Assembly: GCA_000828075.3 (NCBI GenBank)
Contig: JXCB02000023.1
Location: 433,804 to 481,816, forward strand
Length of the DNA stretch: 48,013 bases
Origin: Tolypothrix campylonemoides VB511288
GTDB lineage: Bacteria > Cyanobacteriota > Cyanobacteriia > Cyanobacteriales > Nostocaceae
Reading direction: 5' to 3'
Made by a program: the position numbers and the translations under genes. Positions 33,586-42,188 of the stretch are shown in pieces (within the stretch, counting starts at the first letter, position 1; the number at the start of each line of letters is the position of its first letter). The notes beneath the pieces are model-generated. The model was not told the origin of the DNA. It saw only the letters and a program-made list of their open reading frames with translations, and did not search any database.

Positions 33586-35772
33586 CTAGGCTGGTATCCA
33601 AACAGTGAATACTGAGCCAGCGCCTACGGTGGATTCTACTTCAATTCGACCCCGGTGGAGTTCTACAAGTTGTTTTGTTAAAGCCAAACCCAGTCCGGTT
33701 CCTCCGTAACGACGGCGGTAGGGTGTATCAAGTTGCTGAAATTTCTCAAACAGTAAGGACAATTGTTCTTCTGGAATGCCTATGCCAGTATCCTCTACTT
33801 GAAATACTGCGGTTTCGTCTTCTACCCAAAGACGTAAAGTGACATTGCCGCCTTCTGGTGTGAATTTAATGGCATTAGTTAACAGGTTCCAGATAATTTG
33901 TCGCACTCGCCTGACATCAGCAGTAAATATGTCTTGCTGCGGGTTGAGTTGCACATCCAGGTTGAGATTGACTCGCTGGCTTGTTGCTTTTTCTTTAAGC
34001 GCGTTGACTGTGGATTGGGCTATATTTATCAATGAAAATTCTGTAATATTTAAAACAGCCTTGCCTGCCTCGATTTGGGATAAATCGAGGATATCATTAA
34101 TCATGTCTTGTAAATGTTCACCACTGTCGTGGATAGTTTGGATGTAATCGCGTTGACGCTGACTCAATTCACCAAAAGACCAGCGTAACAAAGTGGAAGA
34201 CATCCCGATGACGTAAGTCAGAGGTGTAAGCAATTCATGGCTAATGGTGGCAAGAAATTCACTTCTGAGGCGGCTGGCGGCTTCTGCAGCTTCTAAGGCG
34301 TCGTGAAGTGCCATTGTGCGCTCAACAACTCGTTGCTCAAGAGTTTGTTTTTCTTGAGTGAGCGATCGCATTAATTCTGCTTGATGAATGGCGATCGCCA
34401 GTTGCTCAGCAACAGAACTTAACAAATTTTTCTCACTTTCACTCCACTGGCGAGGAGTATTGCACTGATGAGCAATCAATAACCCCCAAAGTTTGTCCTC
34501 ATACATAATTGGAGAAGCTAACTTTGCCCGGACTTTAGCTTTCCTTAAAAGATCTAACAAACACTCTTCCAGAGCATAACTTTTTTCTACATCATCCACA
34601 GCCAAGGTAAAGCCTTGGCGATACTTTTCCCAACATCGGGGTATCTGTGCAAAGCAATAATTTTCCTTATAATTCAACACCGATGGAATATTATCGTCAG
34701 CACGGACTTCGTAAACAATACAGCTTCCTTTGTCGGGTAATTCTTGCTGGTTGGTTTGGAAAGGTGTGGAAATCGAAAGGTGTGGAGAGGGAAAGTTGTG
34801 AACATCGAAAGGTGTGGAAATCGAAAGGTGTGGAGATGGGAATGCGGAAGTTGTTGAGTGTTGAGTCTTTACTCTTGATTCCTCAAATTTGTAAACGACA
34901 AGCCTATCTAATTCCAAAAATTCTCGTACTTGTGCAACTGCTGTTGCCATAATCACAGGCAATTCTAAGCTTTTACGGATTTGACTTGTGACCTGATTTA
35001 ACAGTCGCTCTTGAGCAATCTGTTTATTCAGGGCTTGTTCCACGGGTTGACAGACAGAAACGTGAGGATAACTTGGGGATGATGATTGTACCACCTCATC
35101 GTTTGCTTGTGGCAAAAAATACTTTAATAACAAAAGTGAGAATTGACTTTGAAGCGTGGCATCATTAGGAACAGGAATTTGACGATATTGCTCAAGCTTT
35201 TGGTAGATATGGGAATCTCGCTCAAACAAATCTCTCAAATTCAAAACGAAGGAGGCGATCGCTTCTGGATCAAACGTCAATTCTACATTGAGTGCTGAAG
35301 AGTTTTTCGCCAGTTCTGGTTCCGATTGACGAGCCAGCGTTATGGGCAATGACGACTTAGAATGAGGAGCGTGCAACTGTCCGTTGGAGTTTCCATTATA
35401 GTAAGCGGCGTTGCTGAATGCTGAGTCAAAAGTCTGCTTCCCCTGCTCCTCTCCTCCCTCACTCCCTCGCTCCCTCACTCCCTCGCTCCCCTGCTCCCCT
35501 GCTCCCTCACTCCCTCGCTCCCTCACTCCCTCACTCCCCTCCTCCTCTGGGGAACCCACAAGCAGCGCACTAAATTGTTCAGAAACCACCACGGTAAACC
35601 GTTGTGTCTGCCATTCTTGGGGTATACTAATCGCTGTCAACACAGCTTCTGTAAGTACCAAAACCGCCTTTCCGACTGCTTGTTGAGCCATTTGCTGCAA
35701 TAATTCCCCAAGCTGATCAAAAACATTACTAGGCAAGGTTCGAGAAAAGCTCAAATCAGGAGAACTAAGCAT
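33586..35772 (-). CDS. GAF-domain sensor histidine kinase
   Basis: A 728-residue cytoplasmic kinase. The N-terminal ~80 residues (LPSNVFDQLGELLQQMAQQA...VVVSEQFSALLVGSPEE) form a cyanobacterial DICT/GAF-like sensor start. A GAF domain spans about 270-480 (VAQVREFLELDRLVVYKFEE...CWEKYRQGFTLAVDDVEKS...LWGLLIAHQCNTPRQW). A coiled coil follows, then HisKA with phospho-acceptor His near 511 (ATISHELLTPLTYVIG). HATPase has an N box (LLTNAIKFTPEGG), a G1 box (DTGIGIP) and a G2 box (YGGTGLGLAL). Two low-complexity insertions come from DNA repeats: GSEGVRERGSEG... (about 74-110) and, inside the GAF domain, PSPHLSISTPF repeated. No Cys chromophore site is evident. The partner regulator is unknown. Confidence 0.9.
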   Translation of the reverse strand: MLSSPDLSFSRTLPSNVFDQLGELLQQMAQQAVGKAVLVLTEAVLTAISIPQEWQTQRFTVVVSEQFSALLVGSPEEEGSEGVRERGSEGAGEQGSEGVRERGSEGGEEQGKQTFDSAFSNAAYYNGNSNGQLHAPHSKSSLPITLARQSEPELAKNSSALNVELTFDPEAIASFVLNLRDLFERDSHIYQKLEQYRQIPVPNDATLQSQFSLLLLKYFLPQANDEVVQSSSPSYPHVSVCQPVEQALNKQIAQERLLNQVTSQIRKSLELPVIMATAVAQVREFLELDRLVVYKFEESRVKTQHSTTSAFPSPHLSISTPFDVHNFPSPHLSISTPFQTNQQELPDKGSCIVYEVRADDNIPSVLNYKENYCFAQIPRCWEKYRQGFTLAVDDVEKSYALEECLLDLLRKAKVRAKLASPIMYEDKLWGLLIAHQCNTPRQWSESEKNLLSSVAEQLAIAIHQAELMRSLTQEKQTLEQRVVERTMALHDALEAAEAASRLRSEFLATISHELLTPLTYVIGMSSTLLRWSFGELSQRQRDYIQTIHDSGEHLQDMINDILDLSQIEAGKAVLNITEFSLINIAQSTVNALKEKATSQRVNLNLDVQLNPQQDIFTADVRRVRQIIWNLLTNAIKFTPEGGNVTLRLWVEDETAVFQVEDTGIGIPEEQLSLLFEKFQQLDTPYRRRYGGTGLGLALTKQLVELHRGRIEVESTVGAGSVFTVWIPA
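35444..35553. repeat. CTCCCTCA octamer repeat inside the histidine kinase gene
   Basis: About a dozen degenerate 8-bp units (CTCCCTCA/CTCCCTCG/CTCCCCTG) lie within the kinase coding sequence. On the coding strand they encode alternating GSEGVRER and GSEGAGEQ. The frame is kept across the whole block. Confidence 0.85.
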
Positions 35773-35864
35773 TGTTAAAAATTAAAAGTGAAAGGGGCTT
35801 TGTGCTGTTGCTCAAAAATTTGTACTGTGTTCTAACCAACAGTTTAAGACGGTAATACAGGATT

Positions 35865-38800
35865 ATGCATCGTATTAATGCCACATCGGGTGGATGGAAC
35901 CCTCAATCGGAAGGCTTAATTTTTCTAGAACAAACTCCTGCTCCCATAGTATTTCTGACGTCTGCTGATACCGACATTCAAACTTTGGCGGCTGCTGTAC
36001 CCAAATTACCCACGACATTTCCTGCTTTAAGAGTTGCAAATCTACTGCAATTGCAGCAACAAGTAAGTATTGATGACTATGTGGAAAAAGTTTTAGAATT
36101 TGCTCAAGTAATTATTCTCCGGTTGTTAGGAGGGCGTTCTTACTGGGCTTATGGTTTAGAAGTTGTGCAGGAAATTGTCCAACGTAATGGTACAACCCTC
36201 ATTGTAATGCCAGGGGATGACGCTATAGACCCCAATTTAATCTCTCACTCTACTCTACCTCTGAGTACTGTTAATCAGGTGTGGCGCTACTTTAACGAAG
36301 GCGGAGTAGAAAATATTCTCAACGCTCTCCAGTTTATCGCCGATACTTGCTTTTCAACTTCTTTTAATCCTTCACCTCCCCAGGTTGTTCCGCGTGTGGG
36401 GCTTTATGGAGGTGAGGAGAGTATGGGAGTGTGGGAGTGTGAGAGTGAGAGACATTTCCCTTACTCCCTCACTCCCTCCCTCACTCCCTCTCTCTCTCCC
36501 TCCTCTTTCCCCTTGTCCCCGAAAGTAGGAATTCTTTTCTACCGTGCTCATTATTTAGCAGGAAACATCAAGGTGATAGATGCTTTGTGCGATGCTTTGG
36601 CAAAGCGAAATCTAACGCCAGTGCCGGTTTTTGTTTCTTCTTTGCGTGATGTTGATGTTCAAGCTGAATTGTGCGAGTTTTTTCAGCCCAAGGATACGCA
36701 GCAAATTGCACTGCTGCTGAATACCACGAGTTTTTCTCTGGCGCGTTTGGAAACAGAAACACCGCAGGTTGATTTGTGGCAAAAATTGGATGTGCCGGTG
36801 TTGCAAGTTATCCTTAGCGGTGGTGCGGTTGAACAGTGGGAGTTGCAATTTCAAGGGCTTTCACCCCGCGATATGGCGATGAATGTGGCGCTTCCAGAAG
36901 TAGATGGGCGCATCATCTCTCGTGCTGTGTCTTTTAAAACGGTACAAACGAGCAATCCTGATTTGCAAACTGATGTGGTAGTTTATGAACCAGTAAGCTC
37001 GCGCATTGAGTTTGTCGCTTCTTTAGCCGCTAATTGGGTGCGTTTGCGTTGTAAGCCTCCTGAAGAACGTCGCGTGGCGCTGATTTTGGCAAATTACCCT
37101 ACCCGCAATGGACGCTTAGCTAATGGTGTGGGATTGGATACACCAGCGAGTTGTGTGGAAATTCTCCAGGCTTTGCAGTCTGCTGGGTATAAAGTGGAAA
37201 ATTTACCTAGCACTGGGGATGAGTTGATTGAGTGTCTCACGGCTGGGGTGACGAATGATCCGGAAGGTAGAGAGTTGCGTCCGGTGCTGCAAGGTGTTTC
37301 TGTGGATGAGTATCAGGAGTATTTTGCTTCGTTACCGGAAGCTGTGCAGCAAGGAATTGGCGCAAGGTGGGGAAGTGTTTTTGAAATGAACCGCAGAGGC
37401 GCAGAGGAAACAGAGAAAATATATTCTAATTTCCCTCACTCCCTCCCTCCCTCACTCCCTCCCTCCTTTCCTGTTTCTGGAATTCAGTTGGGTAACGTCT
37501 TCGTGGGAGTTCAGCCAGCGCGGGGGTATGATGTTGATCCAAGTTTGAATTATCATGCGCCGGATTTGGAACCAACTCATGATTATTTAGCTTTTTATTA
37601 TTGGGTGCGGGAATGTTTTGGCGCTGATGCTGTGGTTCATGTGGGGAAGCATGGAAATCTAGAGTGGCTTCCGGGTAAAAGTGTGGCTTTGTCGAGTCAA
37701 TGTTATCCTGAGGTGGCTTTGGGAGCTCTTCCCCATTTGTATCCATTTATTGTAAATGATCCTGGTGAAGGTTCGCAGGCTAAACGTCGCGCTCAAGCGG
37801 TGATTGTAGATCATTTGACGCCACCTCTGACTCGTGCGGAACTTTATGGTTCTTTGCATGAGTTGGAAAATTTGATTGATGAGTATTATGAAGCGGAAAG
37901 TTTAGATCCATCTCGTTTGCCAATCATAGGCGATCGCATCCGCGAACTGGTTGTCAAAGAAAATCTTTTCTTGGATTTGGAATTAAAGTACAAAGCAAAA
38001 GGTATAACACAAAAACAAGAATCTTCTGATTCAACGTTTGACTTGTCAGTTTTACCTTCGCTTGATGGTTATCTTTGTGAATTGAAAGAAGCTCAAATCC
38101 GCGATGGATTGCATATTTTTGGGCAATGTCCTCAAGGGCGACAACTGCGAGATTTAATTGTGGCGATCGCTCGTCTTCCCAATCGCCATCATATCGGACT
38201 TACCCGTGCTTTGGCTCAAGATTTGGGCTTAGATTTTGACCCCCTGACTGCTGATTTCAGTACTGAGTTATCAGTTCAAGACATTCAACTTTTAGCTGAC
38301 AAAACTCAACACACCTGTCGCACTGTCGGCGATGCAGTCGAATTCTTAGAACAACAAGCCGCCGAACTCGTAGAACATCTCAGAACTCAGAACTCAGAAC
38401 TCAGAACTCAGAACTCAGAACTCAGAAACGTCCTTAACTGGATACGCACCAAGCTTCTGCCTTCTTTACAACAAACTCACCAAGAAATTAGCAACTTGTT
38501 ACGTGGACTTGATGGCGGCTATGTCCCTAGTGCGCCAGCTGGCGCACCCACGCGGGGACGTCCAGAAGTTCTGCCAACTGGTAAAAATTTTTATTCTGTA
38601 GATATCCGTGCTGTACCGACAGAAAGTGCTTGGGATGTCGGCAGAAAAGCTGCTGAGGCACTCATTGAACGTTACACACAAGAACAAGGTGAGTATCCTA
38701 AAACACTAGGATTATCTGTGTGGGGAACTGCCACGATGCGGACTGGAGGTGATGATATTGCTCAGGCGCTGGCTTTACTTGGTGTGCAACCTGTATGGGA

Positions 38801-39986
38801 TGGCGCGGCGCGACGGGTAGTAGATTTTGAAATTTTGCCGCTTTCTGTTTTAGGGCGTCCGCGTGTGGATGTGACGTTGCGAATTTCTGGTTTTTTTAGG
38901 GATGCTTTTCCCAACTTGATTGATTTGTTCGACTCGGCTGTGCAAGCAGTCGCAGCTTTGGATGAACCACCAGAGGAAAATCCTCTTGCAGCACAAGTTC
39001 GTCAAGAAACTGATTTTTGGACAAAACTTGGTTTAAGTTTACCAGAAGCAAGAGTGCGATCGCGTTACCGTATTTTTGGTTCTAAACCAGGTGCTTACGG
39101 CGCAGGACTCCAAGGTTTAATTGAATCACAAAACTGGACTGATGACCAAGATTTAGCTCGTGCTTACATCAACTGGAGTTCCTATGCTTACTGTAGTGGA
39201 CAAGGGGAAAAAGGAGGGAGAGAGGGAGAGAATGAGAGAGGGAGGGAAACTTCTCTGGCTCCCTCACTCCCTGAGTCTATGACTTCCTCACTCCCTGAGT
39301 CTGTGACTCCCTCACTCCCTCACCCCCTCACTCCCTCACTCCCTCATCCCCTCACTCCCTCACTCCCTCACTCCCTCAATCCCTCGTCCTCCTCATCTCT
39401 TCAACAAGGACGTTCCGCGCCAGAAGCATTTGAAATGCGGTTGCAACAAATGCAGATAGTGTTACAAAATCAAGACAATCGCGAACACGATTTGCTCGAT
39501 TCTGATGATTACTATCAATTTCAGGGTGGTTTAACAGCTGCGATACGTGCTGTACGAGGAGAAAATCCCCAAACCTATTTTGGTGATAATTCGATTCCTG
39601 CTCAACCGCGAGTTCGCCAACTTAAAGAAGAAATCGCACGGGTGTATCGTTCTCGCGTTGTGAATCCTAAATGGATTGCGGGAGTGATGCGCCACGGTTA
39701 CAAGGGTGCTTTTGAAATGGCGGCTACGGTGGATTATTTATTTGCTTACGATGCTACGGCAAAATGTGTGGAAGACTATATGTACGAAGGGATAGCCCAG
39801 GCGTATTTATTTGACCCGGTTGTGTCGGAATTCATTGAGCAAAAAAACCCCTATGCTCTACGTGATATGGCTGAAAGATTACTAGAAGCACATAAGCGCA
39901 GTTTATGGCACGATGTAAATATGCAAACACTGGAACTTTTGCGAAGCATAGTACATCAAGCCGAAGCAGCGATTGAAGAAAAATAA
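35865..39986 (+). CDS. cobN: Cobaltochelatase large subunit CobN
   Basis: A 1373-residue CobN/BchH-type large chelatase subunit. With ATPase partners (not in this window) it would insert cobalt into hydrogenobyrinate diamide. Conserved blocks include LGGRSYWAYGLEVVQ, LANYPTRNGRLANGVGLDTP, GVQPARGYDVDPSLNYHAPD, VHVGKHGNLEWLPGKSVALS, PFIVNDPGEGSQAKRRAQAV, GLSVWGTATMRTGGDDIAQAL and MRHGYKGAFEMAATVDYLFAYD. It could be confused with ChlH, but the length and blocks fit CobN. Four in-frame insertions of repetitive DNA (about residues 183-221, 508-535, 839-855, 1112-1177) add roughly 150 residues. Start ATG 35865. No cobalamin riboswitch is visible in the 92-bp gap upstream. The next gene starts 18 bp after the stop. 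Confidence 0.93.
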   Translation: MHRINATSGGWNPQSEGLIFLEQTPAPIVFLTSADTDIQTLAAAVPKLPTTFPALRVANLLQLQQQVSIDDYVEKVLEFAQVIILRLLGGRSYWAYGLEVVQEIVQRNGTTLIVMPGDDAIDPNLISHSTLPLSTVNQVWRYFNEGGVENILNALQFIADTCFSTSFNPSPPQVVPRVGLYGGEESMGVWECESERHFPYSLTPSLTPSLSPSSFPLSPKVGILFYRAHYLAGNIKVIDALCDALAKRNLTPVPVFVSSLRDVDVQAELCEFFQPKDTQQIALLLNTTSFSLARLETETPQVDLWQKLDVPVLQVILSGGAVEQWELQFQGLSPRDMAMNVALPEVDGRIISRAVSFKTVQTSNPDLQTDVVVYEPVSSRIEFVASLAANWVRLRCKPPEERRVALILANYPTRNGRLANGVGLDTPASCVEILQALQSAGYKVENLPSTGDELIECLTAGVTNDPEGRELRPVLQGVSVDEYQEYFASLPEAVQQGIGARWGSVFEMNRRGAEETEKIYSNFPHSLPPSLPPSFPVSGIQLGNVFVGVQPARGYDVDPSLNYHAPDLEPTHDYLAFYYWVRECFGADAVVHVGKHGNLEWLPGKSVALSSQCYPEVALGALPHLYPFIVNDPGEGSQAKRRAQAVIVDHLTPPLTRAELYGSLHELENLIDEYYEAESLDPSRLPIIGDRIRELVVKENLFLDLELKYKAKGITQKQESSDSTFDLSVLPSLDGYLCELKEAQIRDGLHIFGQCPQGRQLRDLIVAIARLPNRHHIGLTRALAQDLGLDFDPLTADFSTELSVQDIQLLADKTQHTCRTVGDAVEFLEQQAAELVEHLRTQNSELRTQNSELRNVLNWIRTKLLPSLQQTHQEISNLLRGLDGGYVPSAPAGAPTRGRPEVLPTGKNFYSVDIRAVPTESAWDVGRKAAEALIERYTQEQGEYPKTLGLSVWGTATMRTGGDDIAQALALLGVQPVWDGAARRVVDFEILPLSVLGRPRVDVTLRISGFFRDAFPNLIDLFDSAVQAVAALDEPPEENPLAAQVRQETDFWTKLGLSLPEARVRSRYRIFGSKPGAYGAGLQGLIESQNWTDDQDLARAYINWSSYAYCSGQGEKGGREGENERGRETSLAPSLPESMTSSLPESVTPSLPHPLTPSLPHPLTPSLPHSLNPSSSSSLQQGRSAPEAFEMRLQQMQIVLQNQDNREHDLLDSDDYYQFQGGLTAAIRAVRGENPQTYFGDNSIPAQPRVRQLKEEIARVYRSRVVNPKWIAGVMRHGYKGAFEMAATVDYLFAYDATAKCVEDYMYEGIAQAYLFDPVVSEFIEQKNPYALRDMAERLLEAHKRSLWHDVNMQTLELLRSIVHQAEAAIEEK
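36415..36525. repeat. Octamer repeat block 1 in cobN
   Basis: GGGAGTGT units followed by CTCCCTCA-type units form a hairpin-prone purine/pyrimidine block inside cobN. It encodes SLTPSLTPSLSPSS-like low-complexity sequence in frame. Confidence 0.8.
37390..37470. repeat. Repeat block 2 in cobN (CGCAGAGGCGCAGAGG plus CTCCCTCC)
   Basis: A copy of the dispersed ACCGCAGAGGCGCAGAGGAA repeat is followed directly by CTCCCTCC/CTCCCTCA units, together in frame. The block encodes NRRGAEETEK, then HSLPPSLPPS. Confidence 0.8.
38383..38428. repeat. Heptamer repeat block 3 in cobN (AACTCAG)n
   Basis: Six to seven perfect AACTCAG heptamers. Three heptamers equal 21 bp, so the block reads as the repeated heptapeptide LRTQNSE, helical and in frame. 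Confidence 0.9.
39203..39397. repeat. Octamer repeat block 4 in cobN
   Basis: The longest block: GGGAGAGA-type units, then a long run of CTCCCTCA/CCCCCTCA/CTGAGTCT units. It encodes SLPHPLTPSLPHPLTPS-like sequence for about 65 residues and stays in frame. Confidence 0.9.
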
Positions 39987-40004
39987 GTGGTGTAGAAAAA
40001 AATT

Positions 40005-41240
40005 ATGGAGAATCTTGCGTATCTGCACGTAGCTTCTGACTACGAGGACTTACCCCCTAGTGAGTTAATCTCTCTGAGCCATTTGTTTAAGAAAACAGCA
40101 GCACCTGATTGGACACGGTTGTCTGGTAGAGCGTGGAAATATATGCTACCCTTAGCCATTGCCTTGTCTATTATCAGTAGTGCGAGCAGCGTGCTAGCAC
40201 TTGAAAAAGGCGATCGCGGTCCTTCTGTAAGAAACCTACAACAACAGTTGAAAAGGACAGGCTTTTATCAAGCTCCCATAACTCAAGTCTATGACACTTC
40301 AACAGAAGATGCTGTGCGCCGCTTCCAAAGAGCTGCTGGCTTAGATGTTAACGGTGTTGCAGGATCTGTGACTGTACAAAAATTAGAGGCGTGGCGTACC
40401 TCTACTGAAGCTTCCCAACCTCGAAACACTAGTACCGATCAAGCCAGAACAACCAGTACTGAAACTTCTCAAGCTAGAAGAACTAGTACTGAAAATTCTC
40501 AAGCTAGAAGAACTACTAGTGAAAATTCCCAAGTTAGAACAACCAGTACTGAAAATTCTCAACTTAGAAGAACTAGTGAGAATTCAGTAGCTAGCAAGCG
40601 TCGCAGTTCTAACGTTCTCCAAAAAGGAGATGAAGGTGAGGATGTCAGAATTCTGCAAGAACGATTGCGAATTGCAGGGTTTTTCACTGGTAACTCAACA
40701 GGGATATACGGTCCAATTACTGAAGATGCTGTTAAGCGCTTCCAAGATGCTTACAACTTAGCTCCTGATGGAGTCGTCGGACCAGCAACCCTAGCAAAAT
40801 TACCAGCCATTGGTCTCGGTTATGGAAATGATGCGCCCAACCAACCGCGTACGACTGGAGACAAACTCCGCCTAGGAGATCGTGGTGAGGCTGTGAGAGT
40901 TCTTCAAGAACAATTAATTAAGGCAGGATATTTACAAGGAGAGCCAAACGCTTACTTCGGTCCTAACACAGCAGATGCTGTACGGCGCTTCCAAGAAGAT
41001 AATTACCTCGCATCAAGCGGTATTGCTGGTCCAACGACCCGAGCCAAATTGTACAGCTTAGTCAATACTGGTTCCAAGACTGATTTCAATGTTTTGGAGA
41101 TTCAAAGGCGATTACGGGACCGGGGCTTCTACAAAGGTTCTCTGAACGGTGTGATGGGAGATGAAACAAAACAAGCTATTAGACAAGCCCAACAATTCTA
41201 CGGTATCAGTTTGAGTGATGTCAGAAGCGGACGCTATTAA
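40005..41240 (+). CDS. Peptidoglycan-binding protein (alr1690-like)
   Basis: A 411-residue protein. A membrane or signal segment lies at about 48-66 (LPLAIALSIISSASSVLAL). Then comes a PG_binding_1 domain (about 67-128, KGDRGPSVRNLQQQL), a Ser/Thr/Arg-rich linker (about 135-200) built of roughly 11-residue repeats (RRTSTENSQA), and further PG_binding_1 domains at about 205-265, 287-345 and 361-405 (each with LxxGDxGxxVRxLQ and FGPxTxDAVRRFQ). It should bind the cell wall. It starts 18 bp after cobN and faces furA convergently. In Anabaena PCC 7120 the cell-wall-binding gene alr1690 has the same position relative to furA and is co-transcribed with an antisense RNA to furA; this is the likely orthologue. 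Confidence 0.85.
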   Translation: MENLAYLHVASDYEDLPPSELISLSHLFKKTAAPDWTRLSGRAWKYMLPLAIALSIISSASSVLALEKGDRGPSVRNLQQQLKRTGFYQAPITQVYDTSTEDAVRRFQRAAGLDVNGVAGSVTVQKLEAWRTSTEASQPRNTSTDQARTTSTETSQARRTSTENSQARRTTSENSQVRTTSTENSQLRRTSENSVASKRRSSNVLQKGDEGEDVRILQERLRIAGFFTGNSTGIYGPITEDAVKRFQDAYNLAPDGVVGPATLAKLPAIGLGYGNDAPNQPRTTGDKLRLGDRGEAVRVLQEQLIKAGYLQGEPNAYFGPNTADAVRRFQEDNYLASSGIAGPTTRAKLYSLVNTGSKTDFNVLEIQRRLRDRGFYKGSLNGVMGDETKQAIRQAQQFYGISLSDVRSGRY

Positions 41241-41825
41241 CATCCGCTGCTTAAGTGTAGCTAGCATCGATACCTAACAGTTTGTCTACCTCCCATGACA
41301 GTAAGCTGACCGCTGGTATTTCCCAAAGTCTTTGAAACAAAGGCTTTCCAAAATTTTCAAACCTAAGTGCTAGAGTGGCATGAGTGCCCTTTGGCACTTA
41401 GGACAAACAGCATGAATTGTCAACTGACAATCCAGCAGCTGATAACCTTCTTTTTGTGCAGTTTTCGCTCCAATTTTTAAAATCGAGTCGTTTTTGAACT
41501 CGATTGTCATGTTGCACCTGACACAAATCAGGTGATGGTGGTGGTGGGGGTAGGGTTGATTGAGCTCATAGTGTTTGTGTCCTTCTCCCAGTTCCAGTTC
41601 TCGCAAGATTCCCATCCGCGCCATCAACTTGAGAGTGCGATAAATAGTCGATAGGCTAATTCCCTCGTTTTGGATTTCTAGCCTTTCGTAAAGGTCTTCA
41701 GCACTGAGGTGTTCTCCTTGCGGAAGTTCTTGAAAAATGTGTAAAATGACTTCGCGCTGGGGTGTTAAACGCCAACCCCGTTCATTAAGTTCTGCCTTGA
41801 GTGAGGCTGCTGTATAGACTGTCAT
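41241..41825 (+). ncRNA. Predicted antisense RNA to furA (alpha-furA)
   Basis: The peptidoglycan-binding gene and furA are convergent with a gap of about 130 bp, and no strong intrinsic terminator is visible between them. In Anabaena PCC 7120 read-through from alr1690 yields the alpha-furA antisense transcript that lowers FurA. The same gene order is present here, so the same RNA is predicted. The ends are not known. Confidence 0.35.
41370..41825 (-). CDS. furA: Ferric uptake regulator FurA
   Basis: A 151-residue Fur-family repressor from ATG 41825; an in-frame extension to 41843 is less likely. The winged-helix DNA-binding half is residues 1-85 (GWRLTPQREVILHIFQELPQ, ISLSTIYRTLKLMARMGIL). 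The metal-binding and dimerisation half has HHHHH at 94-98 and cysteines at C101, C104, C133, C141 and C144. Length and cysteine positions match Anabaena FurA as I know it. FurA controls iron uptake, oxidative-stress and nitrogen genes in heterocystous cyanobacteria. Convergence with an alr1690-like gene and the neighbouring sigma factor support FurA over Zur or PerR paralogues. Confidence 0.88.
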   Translation of the reverse strand: MTVYTAASLKAELNERGWRLTPQREVILHIFQELPQGEHLSAEDLYERLEIQNEGISLSTIYRTLKLMARMGILRELELGEGHKHYELNQPYPHHHHHLICVRCNMTIEFKNDSILKIGAKTAQKEGYQLLDCQLTIHAVCPKCQRALMPL

Positions 41826-41897
41826 ACTAATTTTTCTCAACAAAGCCCATTAGTTGCGAATATAGCAAAAGTTTGGACTAATTTGCAATAATCCAAG

Positions 41898-41916
41898 CAT
41901 ATTGAGAATAATTGCT
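41898..41916 (-). promoter_or_regulatory. Possible iron box upstream of furA
   Basis: CATATTGAGAATAATTGCT lies about 75 bp upstream of furA. It resembles the AT-rich GATAATGATAATCATTATC Fur consensus in its TGAGAATAATTG core. FurA is known to autoregulate, but this match is only partial and was judged by eye. Confidence 0.25.
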
Positions 41917-42188
41917 AAATGTTTCCAGCTAGATGGTAAAATATCCACCACGCAAAAAAGTAGCGATCCCCGCCCGGATAGATGTTGTGGAAAAGGGCGA
42001 GCGTTGCTCCCCTGCAATTAGATGAAAATAACTTGCCATAACTAACGTGCGAAGTTTTGGGGTGGGGGATCAAGTTAGTCAACAGTCCAAAGTTAAAAGT
42101 CTTTAAGAATACGTATCTTGCTGTTATGTAAAGAATGTATAATTTTTTTGACTAGTAACAATTGACTATTGACTTGACCATCGACTAA

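Noticed and set aside
35773-35864. Cobalamin riboswitch upstream of cobN
   Set aside because: The gap is only 92 bp and no B12-box-like sequence was seen.
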